Assembly: GCA_034509425.1 (NCBI GenBank)
Contig: JAVTVJ010000568.1
Coordinates: 56,758-120,757 of the forward strand
Direction of reading: 5' to 3'
From: Eopsaltria australis
Taxonomy: Eukaryota; Chordata; Aves; Passeriformes; Petroicidae
Length of the DNA stretch: 64,000 nucleotides
Shown here: positions 46,232 through 57,886 of the stretch, one piece after another
How the letters are laid out: every line of letters begins with the position of its first letter
Position numbering within the stretch: the first letter of the stretch is position 1
The notes under the pieces: model-generated
Seen by the model: the letters and a program-made list of their open reading frames with translations, nothing else
Told to the model about the DNA's origin: nothing
Databases searched by the model: none
Program-made: the position numbers and the translations under genes

Positions 46232-47430
46232 TGTTGGGGCGGACACAACACACTCAGACAGTGCCTCGGACTGAATTACCAAAATATGAGTATCGATCTA
46301 GCATCGATGCCCAACTCAGGATGGACAAAGACTCTCTAACAAAGCTGTTAGAAAGTGTATGTTTATTTCAGCGCCAGGCAACTGCGTGGGATAGCTCCCT
46401 AATATGCAGCGCAAAAGCACAAAACAATGCAAGAGTTATATATTTACAAAAGTCTTGAATATTCAAAATATAAGGATACATTCATCATATTGGTACCTCC
46501 CATTTCCCCGCTTCATATGGTAATTAGTTGAATACTAATTAAGCATGCGTAGTTTGCCTTTTAATTTGGGTCGGTGGTTGAATAATTTGAGGGGAGGGTT
46601 TGAGTGATGAAGTAAAAGTCCTCTCCCTCTGTTTGAACTTTCTCGCCCTTTGGTTTTTGACAATACAAATTGTTTCCAAGGGAACTTTTGCTTCTCTCTC
46701 ATATTTCTCTTTCAATAAGAAAATTAATAACTGTATACATTATTTTAGATCTATGAAGCAACGTTTTCTATTTCCCTATTGCAAGCACAGCTGAATAAGC
46801 ATCTAAATGACAGATAATTGTTCAGTTGCATTCCAAACCTGTTTCAACTTAGTTCTCTAGTTAATCATTGATTCTTTGAATTAACTTCAGTTGGGTCTAC
46901 TTACTAACTCTATTTTCTCTAAATTAAGCCTATCTGGGTTTACTTATTAAGTCTATTTTAACTGATTTTTACTAACTTTTTGTCTATAATTCTAATCTTT
47001 AAAACTCTATGTTTCAGGACAAAGGCAAAAGAATGTTTGTTCAAGGAAGCAGCCTCTTTTATACACTTTTACATGTTATCATTCATGTTGCATATTCATT
47101 GGCTACTAAATTACTACAATAGATTCATTGGCTATCATTTAGTTACAGTATGCTACTATTGGTTACCTATAGCATAAGCATTCAGGCATGAAGAAAATAA
47201 CAGGTGCTGTTTTTATCTTTCTATTATTTAAATTCTTTACTCTTGTTGATGTTACATTCTCATGGGTAGAAACTGATTTTGCTTTTTTCCTAATTTTATC
47301 TTTTTCCTTCTGAGACTGATACAAGGGTCTTGGGATTTTAAGGGTTAGTCAATGATTGCGAGTATTGCCAAATTTTGCAGCTGCTTACTGGACAATACAT
47401 ACCGTTTGCTCACACTTGCCAAGCAAAAAA
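46232..47430 (-). repeat. LTR on minus strand, outer edge unclear
   Basis: The left end TGTTGGGGCGGACACA is the sense 3' end. On the minus strand an AAATAAACATACAC signal and a U5 of about 115 bases precede it, and a TATA-like ATATATAAC lies upstream. The right edge, and whether everything to 47430 belongs to it, could not be fixed; no second GTCGC duplication was found. Confidence 0.55.
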
Positions 47431-47437
47431 AGAAAGA

Positions 47438-48293
47438 TGTAAGGGAGTATGCAGGCCACTGATGAAAGGAAGAAGACCGCGACCAAAGATCCTGCTTTTG
47501 GATCCTGGAACTGGTTTCGGCCAGCTATAAGGCTGGGAGTCGGGCCAGGATCTCAAAGAGTATGCGCAAGGAGGCAGAGTGAAAAGTTCAACCCCGAGAA
47601 AGACTCATTGCTTCATCCCAGAGACCCCAGCCCACGACCACCAGGAGGCACTGAGCAGGCGCGAGCATATGAAAATGACTTTTGAACTCATTATAATATG
47701 AAGCGGTGCAGTATTCACGCAAGGGCATGGACTTTGCACAAGATGGAGAAGTGCAAAGACCTTTATCGGGCAGTGAAAATTCCTTAAATATCAGCACACA
47801 AACAGGACATAACCCCATATAAACAGGAAAGATGCATCCCAGAGCGTCCCCCAATCACCTGGAGTATTGCCTAGATGTTACCTATTATGGTAATAGGCAA
47901 ACAATACCCTATAAGGTCACAAACCACAATATTCTCACACAATTGGTCAAGAAGGTCACAAACCCACAATACTTTTCCCCAGTCCATCTCAGGTAACCTG
48001 GATGTGTTCCCATGGTCACCTCTGGGCCTAGGAAAAAGGCTTATTCTAGGCCTTCCAGGCCTGCTTTTCTATAACACCCATGGTGTAACCCTAGAAAGTG
48101 GAGATAGGTAGTGAATATGTATGAATGCATTGTGTAATCTAATGCATATGTAACCTGTAACCTAACATATACCAAGCTGAGAGCCACTGACGGTGTGCAA
48201 GTTTTTGGAGGAGTGATGCCCCTTGTGCCCGGCACTGTATTAAAACATACCTACCCGGTAACTACCAAGTTGTAGGGTCTTTTCTGTACCTCA
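47438..48293 (+). repeat. Class-I ERV 5' LTR
   Basis: An 856-bp LTR, TGTAAGGGAGTATGC...GTACCTCA, with ATATAAAC at about 47818 and ATTAAA at 48239. The firm right end is set by the primer site three bases later. The rest of this element is replaced downstream by other LTRs. Confidence 0.75.
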
Positions 48294-48296
48294 TTC

Positions 48297-48314
48297 TGGT
48301 GAGCCAGCCAGGAG
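48297..48314 (+). other. Primer binding site, arginine tRNA (ACG type)
   Basis: TGGTGAGCCAGCCAGGAG. From memory, the complement of the arginine (ACG) tRNA 3' end is TGGCGAGCCAGCCAGGAG, so 17 of 18 bases match and the one difference is C-to-T at a CpG. The LTR-to-site spacing is three bases, as at 44522-44526. Confidence 0.85.
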
Positions 48315-48792
48315 GAAAACTCTGCCCAGACGTCCTAGGCAGGCCCCAGGACATTCCCCGGAGGAACTCTGCTTCTCGGTCCACTCACTGCGGGGGTAGA
48401 CAAGAGCCTGCTGGAACTGCATATAAAATGTTTTGTTTGGATTTTAAAAAGGAGACCTGTAAGTCATACGCGTGGCAAAGGGCTGCTGATAATTCGTGCA
48501 GAGATGTCTGGCTCACAGCTAAGTCCCTGTGTTGTGAGTTAGGCCTTGCAAGCAACCCTGGAAAGGGGAGGGCCGGCAGGGGTCAGCAGGCAAGCAGACA
48601 CGTGGAACCGCCTGGCCAGAGGGGCCGGCGGCAGGCCTGCTTGCAGGACTTGCAAGCAACTTGGCTAGGGGAGAAGCCAGAAACTGACTGACTACCAGTG
48701 AAGTTTAAATCAGGGAAAAACAAAAAAAACCCAAAGGTAAGCTTTATTATTTGTTTGAGGGTTTGTGTGTGTGAGGCCCCAATGTGAGTATT
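48315..48792 (+). other. Class-I ERV leader with splice donor
   Basis: Untranslated leader after the primer site, GC-rich in the middle (48540-48650), ending with a strong donor (AAAG|GTAAGC, GT at 48737-48738) typical of the retroviral major splice donor. The following LTR insertion cuts it off before gag. Confidence 0.65.
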
Positions 48793-50067
48793 TGTCCTGG
48801 TTTAGGGCAAATGTTAGGAGGAAACCTCCAAGGGCGTCTCCTCTAGAACAGCCAATTCCAGCTGCCCCTCCCCCAAACCAGTTCGGGAAAAGATTTCCTT
48901 AGAGAAAAAAGTGGAAAAAACTATTTATTTAACAAGCAGAATATTCACAAGCATTGAAAAAATTGAATGATATAAAACAACGAAACCTCTCCTTTCTCTG
49001 AAGAGACGGTAGATCCTGAGAGTCCTTCTGTGGGTGTCGCTGTGTCAGCCTCAGTCCCTCCAGAGGCTGGGGCCGATGGCCAGGCCCAGCTGCAGAGTCA
49101 GGGGGTCCCCGGGGGATTGTCCTGTGTTGCGTTCCCTGCTTCGGTCCCACCTTGGTACCGGCAGCGAAGTCCTAGCGCTACCCTAGGAAGTCGTTCACGA
49201 TCTGGAAGACTTCCTCGGAGTGCCTACTTCGGGCACAGCTGGTCCGCGTTCGGTCCGGGGAGGTGTTGCCCCCGGAGCGTGGTGAAACAGCAAAGAACTA
49301 CCAGAGAAGGAGGTCTCTTGGTATGTGATTTTGGTAGGTTTATTGCCTGCAAAGGGAGCACATGGACCAAGAGCCAAGAGCAGCTTATTACATCGGTATT
49401 TAAGGGAGGAACAATACCCAATAGGATGAGGGCAGGGGACAATACAGGGGAGGGGCTGGGGTACATGATCAAATGGGGTTTAGGGAGGGGAGGGGAACAG
49501 AGAGAACAAGGAATGAACTATGGAGTGACAGGGAATTTCCCAGAGCGGGAATACATAACAGACAAGTCCAGTAACCAATAGCAGGAGCTTGGGGTCCGTG
49601 GATTGGTGGTCCAACTGCTGCCCCTGGGAGCTTTGGGGGGAAACCCTCTGTCCGTGGAACCTGTCCGGAAGTCCTCTGGTTCCGAACCACCGCAACAGTC
49701 CTGACATCTTGGACCACAGAGATGCTGACCAGTCCCAGAAGGAAAAAAAAAAACAGCAAAAGAAACAAAGTCTCTCTCCTCCTGCAAAGGGCCGAGAGAT
49801 TTCCGAGAGCACTCCGCTGCGAACTCTGAGAGCACACACAGAGAGCTTATCTCTCTTTTGCTGTCCCTGCTTCGAGCGTAGTCTCCGAAGGAATTTCTGG
49901 GGGAGTAAGGTGTAACTTCTGTAGACAAACTGTGGGCGTTTTCTCTCCCCCCCTTCACTCTCTTCACTCTGTCTCTCTGGGCCTAACTTAAAGCTACAGA
50001 ACTTAATATCTGGCATAAGTAGGACAGATGATTGGGGATACAAGCATCATACAGTCAACCCAGGATG
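48793..50067 (-). mobile_element. LTR insertion in the class-I leader
   Basis: Left end TGTCCTGGTTTAGGGC; flanks carry the same 5 bases GTATT (48788-48792 and 50068-50072). On the minus strand there is an AAATAAATAG signal near 48926. A second possible LTR end (TGTTGCCCCCGG) with its own AATAAACC signal starts at 49264, so the 1275 bp may be two LTRs, one in the other. The right end reads GGATG where GGACA is expected. Open frames of up to 187 codons here are not credible genes. Confidence 0.65.
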
Positions 50068-50105
50068 GTATTGTGTTTAAACAGTTATTTTGACTCCTTT
50101 GTCCG

Positions 50106-51710
50106 TGTAGCGGTTTTCAGTTCGCCTATTTGAGTTTCTGGCCAAATGCCAGCACACTTACCCAAATTTACTTGATGTTTGCTGTGAGGTGAGGATTAGG
50201 AGTAGGCAAAGCAGGCTCAAACTTTATAGAGTATAAAGAAAGTTTATTAATATACCAAAGACAGAAAAAAAACCAAGAAAAACCAGGAAAAACTCCTCAG
50301 ACCACCCCTCCTTTCCCCACCTCTCCATTTCTTTCTGCCTGACACCACACAAGACAACACTTCGACCTCCAGTCAGTTTACCACCTCAGAAATAGCTCTC
50401 GTTTCAGTTCATTTAGGGAGAGAAGTCTCTTTTGTTTATACCATGGATTTTCTGTAAGAAAAATACAGTTTTTTAATGGGTCTTCCACCTCACCACCAGC
50501 TGCCGCCCGGAAGAAAGTCCAGCTTAATGGTGGATCCCTCCCATACCAGTAGCCTTCCCACAGCCACTATGGTGGGTTATGAACAGTCCACAGGATACCT
50601 GTTTTAAGGATGCACAGTTCAATTGCAGCAACAAAGAAAATCCCTTCTTCTGTGCTCAGCAACACAGGTTCTCCTGACAACTCAGGTTCTCGGCATTCCC
50701 CCCAGGACCAGGGCTCTGTGTCACAGCCTCTCCTTTGTCTTGGTTCAAGCTTCTCATCAGGCTGTACTTATTTCAACACCTACTTGTCTTTACCCAGGTA
50801 TTTCAGTTCATTGGCTGCAATTAGAACCTCACATCCCCCCTTTGGACAATGTCTTCATATATTACAGGGAATTTATTAGCTCAGTCCCCAACCATGGTTC
50901 TCCAAAAGAGTTTTCAGCTTCACTCTCGAAGCACTTCTCCTGCTCCTCCCTCTAGGTATCAGTTCTGCTTTCCTCCCTGACTGCAGTCTCTATGCTGCAT
51001 TTATGTAGACGTCCTCACTCGTTCCTCTCTCTGTGCAAGGAAGGATGGGTGTCTGTAAGTTTAGTCCAGGCATGGATAGAGTTAATCTCTGTCTGTCTCT
51101 CTCTGGCAGTGTGACGATCACGTGTTCTCTGCCAGGCTGTTTGAAAAGGTCTGAGCTGGATGGCAGAAGCTCTCAGAGTCTCTGTGGCCTGGCTCTGCGA
51201 AGCTGGCTCGGCCTGGTAGGGCCGGCCGGGCCTGGGGTGACAGGGCAGGGCATGGCCCGAACTGGACGGAGTCCGGCCCGATCCTTGCGTGGCCCGGAGC
51301 AGGGATCTGGCCCTGTCTCATGTAGCTGACATACCAGCTGAGCTGTATCTGCTGAAAATTCCAGTCGGTTCCTCCCCCATTCCCGGCTGCAGTGGCACGG
51401 CCGCCCTAAACCTCCCTTCCCCCCCTCCTCCCTCCTTTGGAAGGAGGGGGCGTGGGGGGAACCTTACCAGGGAGAGAAGGAGATGCTCCTCTCTACACAG
51501 CAGCAGGCCAAAAGAGGAAGAGGCTCGGAGGGTCTCTGCTTATATATGGTTCTTTCCTCGAAGGCGGATCAACTTTTTAATTGGTTCACCTACACATCAA
51601 TCCTTAAAACTACTTAGCTACTGGCTCTCTCTCACAGGAAGGAAGTTATATCCCTTCCTGCAGCATAGGTCACTTCCTAGATTTTGACCCCTCCTGACTA
51701 ACCCAGGACA
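50106..51710 (-). repeat. Composite minus-strand LTR tract
   Basis: The left end is the U5 end of family F (TGTAGCGGTTTTCAG), an inverted copy of the end at 53436, with TTTATAGAGTATAAAG and TTTATTAATA in the right order for the minus strand. The right end is another LTR start (sense TGTCCTGGGTTAGTC) with CCAATTAAAAAG and ATATATAAGCAG on the minus strand. The join between them is not resolved and the flanks do not match, so at least two LTR pieces are present. Confidence 0.6.
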
Positions 51711-52558
51711 GATCTAGAACTGAGCAAAGTCATCTAGAAGGAAGGAAGACTGGCAACTATTCAAGCCTGGAGACTGAGCCTATGATGAATGGAGACACAG
51801 TAACCTTACAAGCTGAGTGGAAAGGGTCATTTCAAGTCCTGACTATCCTCACCAAATCCAAAGGTGCTGGCAGAGAGCCTTGAATTCACTGCTCCAGAGT
51901 TAAGAAGACATCTGCTCCATAGACAACCAGAAAACAGAGACTGATACAAATTAGGATGATATTATTTAAACTGTTCTTTTGTACCTCTTATCTGTGCAGC
52001 TGGTAACCATGATTCAAATTTGGTCCTAAAATTTGCATGTAACTCTAGTCCAAAATGTATCCAAAAGCTCTTCATAAGGACAACTTCTCAAAGTGGTATT
52101 GGATATGAGAATCTGGCCTGGTAAGTTTTGCCCCAAGATAAAGATCTGGCCTGTGCCCATGGGGCTGTGATTTCAAATGTAATATTTAATCATATTAAAG
52201 GCTGTTGACAAAACAAAATGGCTCTTAATTTCCTACGAGCCACAAAATCATTAACACTAGTTGTTGTTCTTATGCATATCAGAGTGAAAAAAAATTTTTT
52301 TTAGAAATTTGGTTAAAATTTGAAAGCAAACTCAAATTCTACACCAAGTAACTCTCAAAAGAGCTTACTGAACCTTGAATATCTTCAGTACACTCACTTC
52401 ATGGTTACCAAACTGAACCTAGATAAAAGAAATGTTCATAGTAGCTGTAGTTATAATTGGTATCTGTATAACAACTAGTGGGATAGCCAGTTGTATAAAC
52501 CAGAGGTATGGTTAAATGCAGAGTAGAGACTAGACAAGACAGAGTCTTCTTAGTCTCT
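51711..52558 (+). pseudogene. pol-env: Class-I ERV integrase end and env tail, decayed
   Basis: The start reads like the integrase C-terminus (GDTVTLQAEWKGSFQVLTIL, then CSRVKKTSA), comparable to PFQVLITTYTAI and HHSRVKKAPEDPW in element I at 57660-57760. The far end (about 52437-52510) encodes a hydrophobic stretch (VAVVIIGICITTSGIASCI) in the place of an Env membrane anchor. Most of env is missing or unreadable, so the element has a large internal loss. Stops throughout. Confidence 0.65.
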
Positions 52559-52572
52559 AAAAAAGGGGGGAA
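52559..52572 (+). other. Polypurine tract
   Basis: AAAAAAGGGGGGAA immediately before the LTR start TGATGCC at 52573, the classical retroviral plus-strand primer arrangement. Confidence 0.85.
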
Positions 52573-53095
52573 TGATGCCATTTGGTTTCTGCCCTTTTTC
52601 TTTTATGTGTTCTCTGTACTCTTTGCACACATATATTTGTAGCTCTGTAGCCTACTGTATTAATAGCTAGTTTTTCCAGTACTTTTCCATGGCCTTTCCT
52701 TAAGCAGAAAGACAAAACAAATTCCAGAGCTCCTAGCCCCAGGGGGTGCAAGGCCCTGTCCTATCTCAGTTCTTCCTGGGAACCAAGGCCGAGAACAACT
52801 CTGAGACACATTTTCCTAAACAAAGTAGAGCCAGTGCTAAGAGGGGGGCTCCAAAGAAGGGGTTGGACCTGGGGGGGAATTGAATCACCACTTGTTCTCC
52901 TAATTGGTGCTTTTAATCAATTCTGCTAATTTCCTTAAAGCTATAAATATGTCCTCATCCCTGGAGGGGGTGGGCTTTTATGGACACATTTCCGTAACAG
53001 ATCCTGAAGACCTCCAAAATAAATATCCCCTTTTATATTACCTCCTTGCTAAAATGATCTCGAGTTTCTTTTCCAGGATGGGGGAAAAGGCAACA
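52573..53095 (+). repeat. Class-I ERV 3' LTR
   Basis: A 523-bp LTR, TGATGCCATTTGG...AAAAGGCAACA, with CTATAAATATG near 52942 and AAATAAATATCC near 53020. The upstream polypurine tract identifies it as a 3' LTR. It shares the TGATGCC opening with the solo LTRs at 33522 and 56632, but the bodies differ. Confidence 0.78.
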
Positions 53096-53436
53096 GTATA
53101 AACCAAAGAGACTTCTCTCCCTAAATGAACTGAAACGAGAGCTATTTCTGAGGTGGTAAACTGACTGGAGGTCGAAGTGTTGTCTTGTGTGGTGTCAGGG
53201 AGAAGGAAATGGAGAGGTGGGGGAAGGAGGGGTGGTCTGAAGAGTTTGTTCTGGTTTTTTTTGCTCGTTTTTTTTCTTTGTCTTAAGTATATTAATAAAC
53301 TTTCTTTATACTCTATAAAGTTTGAGCCTGCTTTGCCTACTCCTAATCCTCACCTCACAGCAAACATCAGGTAAATTTTAGTAAGTGTGCTGGCATTTGG
53401 CCAGAAACTCAAATAGGCGAACTGAAAACCACTACA
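53096..53436 (+). repeat. Family F LTR, 3' part
   Basis: The final 341 bp of a family F LTR (from GTATAAACCAAAGAGAC to GAAAACCACTACA), with ATTAATAAAC and TATACTCTATAAAG. It mirrors 50106..50445 on the opposite strand over its whole length. Its U3 start is absent; it directly abuts the LTR on its left and another LTR on its right. Confidence 0.8.
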
Positions 53437-53980
53437 CAAAGCTAACAAACAACAACTCTGGCATTAACCACAAACAGAACCAGAAACCCAGTGACAGCCT
53501 GCTTGGCCTCAGGCACCTTTCCCTTTTGGTGCAGTTCCAGTCATAGTTGGCAGGGGGCGCCAGTGGTTTCCGGTGGGCAGGGTCAGGTGCGATGATTTCC
53601 CCATGGCTGCAGGGGGCGCTCCAGCGCAAGCCCAGGTAGCACACAGTAATGTCAGCTGTGCCCGATGCAGGGAGGGATGGAGGAGAGGCTTTGTTTTACA
53701 AACCCTCAGGGCAGCCAATGTCAGTATTGCAGCAGGACCCTCGGAAATATTGAGCTGGGACAGCAGAACATCTCGGCGGACAGAGGGTGCACGGTTACAG
53801 TGTAGCAAAAACTCGGAGTGGTGCCGGGGGAGCGGGGAGAGACAGGCCGGTGGCATCTCGGCCCCCTGGCAGGGCAGGGAGAAACTCACAGCAGAAAGGA
53901 AAGCAGCTCCGTGCTGGCTTCTCAGTGGCCTTGGGTTCCCTTCAGTAAACAGCAGCTCCAACTCCCTGGCTTCAAGAGTC

Positions 53981-54014
<34 letters not shown>

Positions 54015-54228
54015 AGTTGCCCAACCCCCACTTTTAACAGCCCAAAATCTTGGGTGGTCTCTGCCCCCTGAGAGAAACTTCCCCTGCCCTGTCAAGGAGA
54101 AAGCCCCTGGCCACGCTCTTTTTTTCCCTTTAAGTACCCAGCCATTACTGTCTCTTAGCAACCTATGGGGAAAAAATTCCTTAAGAAAAAAAAAAAAAAA
54201 CAAAAGAAAGAAAATCCAAGCCCCAACA
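53437..54228 (-). repeat. LTR of the C/D family, truncated
   Basis: From CAAAGCTAACAAACAAC to GCCCCAACA it follows the solo LTR 22533..23529 from about its base 160 onward; the first part is missing where family F ends. A GA microsatellite (53987-54013) lies inside. Open frames here on both strands are by-products of GC-rich LTR sequence. Confidence 0.88.
53987..54013. repeat. GA microsatellite
   Basis: About 13 GA units inside the truncated LTR. Confidence 0.95.
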
Positions 54229-57200
54229 CTTTTAAAAATGGGGAAATTACTCTGGAGATAAATGATCAACAGTATATAGAAATATTAAGTTTAATATTAA
54301 CAACCATTGAGACTGGAGAGCAGATTAGCGAAGAAATAATAAAACAGGTGTTTCCTGGAGTATGGTCCACAAATGTTCCAGGGAGAGCAAAGAATGCACC
54401 CCCTATACAAATTAAGAAAGGGAAACAAGCGGTCAGGGTAAATCAATACCCCTTGAAAAAGGAAGATAGAGAGGGGATCAGACCAGTCATTGAAAACTTT
54501 TTACAATTGGGACTGTTAAAAGAATGCCAGTCTGATTTTAACACTCCTATCCTACCTGTCTGTAAACCTGGTGGGTCATACCGGGTGGTACAAGATTTAT
54601 GAGTCATTAATAAAATAACAGAAGGTTTTTATCCTGTAGTGGCAAATCCATATCCTTTGTTAACATGCCTAACCCCAGAGTTAGTCTGGCTCACTGTTTT
54701 AAATTTGAAAGCTGCCTTCTCTTGCCTCCCCCTCCATGAAGCCAGCCAGAAAATTTTTACATTTGAATGGGAAAGTCCTAAAAGTGGACACAAAACTCAG
54801 CTCACATGAACGGGGTTGCCTCCAGGATTTAAAAACAATCTCAACAACTCGCAAAAGAACTAGAATTCTGTGAAGCTCCATCAAGAGAAGGAAAGCTGTT
54901 ACAGTATGTAGATGACCTCCTAATAGTCACCTGAACAAAGACAACTTGTGTGAACTGGACAGTAAGCCTCTTGAACTTTTTGAGGATGCAGGGATGCAGG
55001 GTATCCAAGAAAAAGACTCAAGGGATAAAACAGAAAGTAATCTACCTGGGCTACAAAATCAGTGTTGGACGACAAACTCTAGGGCAAGATTTTATAAAAG
55101 CAATATGCCAAATCCCGAAGCCCCAGACAATAAAAGAAAAAAAACCAAACAAAACCTGCAGACCTTTCGGGGAATGACAGGATGCTGCAGATTATGGATT
55201 TATAATTATAAACTGCTTGTGAAGTCTTTACATGTTTTTATTACAAGTGGAAACAGAGACATTCAGTGGACGGAAGAGACCACACTGGCCTTTAACCAGC
55301 TGAAAAATGCCCTCGTCAGCCCCAGCTTTAAGACTTGCAAACGTGAGTAAACCATTCTTTTTGTTGCCCCATGAAAAGCAAGGGATTGCCTTGGGAATAC
55401 TGGCACAAGACCTGGGTGTATATCTATGAGCAGTGGCCTATTTCTCGAACCATGCAAGTCTGCTTTAGGCAGAAAATGACTGTGCTAGTGTCCCACACAG
55501 TGTCCGCAGTGCTGGAAGTGAAAGCCAGGCACTGGCTTTCTCCACAAAGGTTCCTGAAATACCAAGCTATCATGGTGAAACAGGATGATGAAGAAGTAGT
55601 GGCAACTAACATTGTCAACCCAGCTTCTTTTCTCAGCAAAAATAAAGGGGAACCAATACTCCATGACTGACTGGAGACCATCAAAGCTATTTACTCCAGT
55701 CATCCAGACCTGAAAGATATCTCTTTTGATGATGCAGAAACCTGGTTCACTGATGGGAGCAGCTACTTCATAGGTGAAAAGCAACATGCTGGGTATGCAG
55801 TTACCACCTGCAGAGAGGTGATAGAATCTGAACGGTTGCCAACAGACGCCTCCGTGCAGAAAGCCAAGATAATTGCCCTAATCTGTGCCTTGAAAATGGC
55901 AAAAGGAAAGAAAATAAACATCTACACAGACTCAAGGTATGCATTTGATGTTGTACATGCACTCGGAGCCATTTGGAAAGAGAGAGCTGTGGAACTCACA
56001 AGAGAAATATAAAAAAGTGCGACTGTTAGAAGCAGTCCAACTGCCCGAAAAGGTAGCAATTATGCACATCAAAGCACACCAGAAGGTGAGCTCAGAATTA
56101 GAAGAAGGAAACGAGCTGGCAGACAGAGGCAAAAGAAGCAGCAAAAGGTGAGATAACAATTGAGGGAGCCTTGATCCCAGACAGACAGATCTCCCTTGAA
56201 GGTAAGCCAACATATAATAAGAAAGATAGAAAGCTAATTGAGGATCAGAAAGGAACATATAACCAAGAAGGACGGGCTACCACCCCAGAGGGAAAGCTGA
56301 CTGTTCCGTCCCATCTAACATGGTCATTGGTGAGGGAGAGACATCAGAAAACACACTAGGGTATAGATGCTTTGTATAACTATTTAATTGAAAGAATTAT
56401 TGCCAGAAATTTATATGCCACCATTATACAGGTAACCCGGCAGTGCAACCTTTGCCTCCAGACTAACCCCAAAAACACTCCCAAACCAAAACTTGGCGAA
56501 ATTGGAAAGGGCCATGGACTCGGACAACAGTGGCAAATCAACTTTTCAGAATTGCCAAGAAAAGGGGGATATCGGTACTTGCTGGTATTAACAGATAACT
56601 TTTCAGGGTGTCCAGAAACTTTCCCTAGCAGTGATGCCTTTTTCTGGTCTTAGGAAATAAAGGCTCAGACACGGTTAGAGGGTTGGGGGTTGTTTACCTC
56701 GGTATTTTAATAGGATCCCATTCCATGGCTTCTGCCGTCCAGGTAGAACGCGTCGCAAAAGCCCTGTCCCCCCAATCGAGTACATAATTAAAGACTCTAC
56801 ACATTAGCATATCTACCAGGAGGGCCCAATAAGGGGCCTGGGTGGGCTAACTTCTAGTTTACAAAATCTGTCCTACTAGGAGACCTTGAAGGCCCACGAA
56901 AACAGAGTGTTTGGTCTTCTAACTACATAGTTTAAGGGGTGTTTAGTCTACTGGCCTACTGGACACCATGAAACCGGGCTAAACTATCACCTAAAGCATC
57001 ACAAGTATGCATGCTATTACTTGTGAATATAGGGAACAGCTAGTACTTGTGAATATAGGGAACAGTGTAAGAAGTATTTAGAAGAAAAGAAAAAAATCCT
57101 TCAGGCATCAGCAGAACTGCTAAGGCTTGGGAAGTGACCAACGTGTTACTGCAAGAAATAATACCACACTTTGGAGTTCCAGAGAGGACCACACTTTATT

Positions 57201-57812
57201 TCAAAGGTAGTGCAACAAATTAGCCACCATCTGGACATAGATTGGGAGCTTCATACTGCATATCGCCCTCAATCCAGTGGGCAAGTAGAGAAAATGAACC
57301 ACCTGATCAAACAACAAATTGTAAGACTAGGGCAAGAGGCCAATTTGCCTTGGCCCCAATCTCTTCCGTTAGCATTGCTATGGATTTGAACTAAACCCAG
57401 AAGCAAAGAAAAATTAAGTCCCTTTAAAATACTCTATGGGAGACCATATGGAGAACAGAAGGGAATATCTATCCAAATTGGGGATGAAATGATGACTGCT
57501 TATACGATACCATTGAGCAAACAACTCAGAAAAATTGAAAAGCATGTAGCTGGAACTCAAAGTCGAGGTTTGGACAGCCCTATACATGACATACAGCCTG
57601 GAGATTATGTATATGTTAAGTCTCTTATAGAAAAGACTTTGGAACCACAGTGGGAAAGACCATTCCAGGTACTCATTACCACCTATACTGCAATCAGAAT
57701 TAAGGAACAAAACTCCTGGATCCATCATTCCAGAGTCAAGAAGGCCCCGGAGGATCCTTGGCAAGTGACCCATGGTGATAATGAACTGAAATTGAAATTC
57801 ATCTGGACAAAA
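54229..57812 (+). pseudogene. pol: Class-I ERV I pol, decayed
   Basis: RT start in the best frame (54165-54602: IIKQVFPGVWSTNVPGRAKN, VRVNQYPLKKEDREGIRPVI, FNTPILPVCKPGGSYRVVQD), then stops and frameshifts through VVANPYPLLTCL and the catalytic LLQYVDDLLIVT (YVDD at 54905-54916). RNase H follows with WFTDGSSYF and IYTDSRYAFDV, but the usual Glu motif reads KAKIIALICAL, so that catalytic residue is Lys. Integrase shows RQCNLC, an active-site segment QINFSELP where Asp is expected, then after a solo LTR insertion (56632..57110) FGVPE, GPHFISKVVQQISHHL and SGQVEKMN (Glu), and a C-terminal PFQVLITTYTAI and HHSRVKKAPEDP. It is gamma-like (class I), inactive, and older than everything inserted into it. 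Confidence 0.88.
56632..57110 (-). mobile_element. Solo LTR (TGATGCC family) in ERV I integrase
   Basis: A 479-bp LTR, TGATGCC...GGCATCA, with exact 4-bp duplication GCAG (56628-56631, 57111-57114). Removing it rejoins the integrase alignment. It is the same family as 33522..33978 in opposite orientation; a 23-base direct repeat (around CTTGTGAATATAGGGAACAG) near 57020-57065 is extra to this copy. Confidence 0.93.
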
Positions 57813-57886
57813 TGAAAAGATTAGGAAAAGAAATTATTTCATTTGTGGTCATAGTTGTAATTTTAGGTTGGGAAGTTGTATATGGA
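57813..57886 (+). pseudogene. env: Class-I ERV I env start, cut by A2
   Basis: After the integrase stop an ATG opens a frame with a basic start and a strongly hydrophobic run (ISFVVIVVILGW), like a retroviral Env signal peptide. After about 25 codons it runs into the A2 LTR at 57887. No further env is seen. Confidence 0.6.

Noticed and set aside
49480..50043. 187- and 149-codon minus-strand frames
   Set aside because: They lie in LTR sequence with polyadenylation signals and show no protein-like composition or motif.
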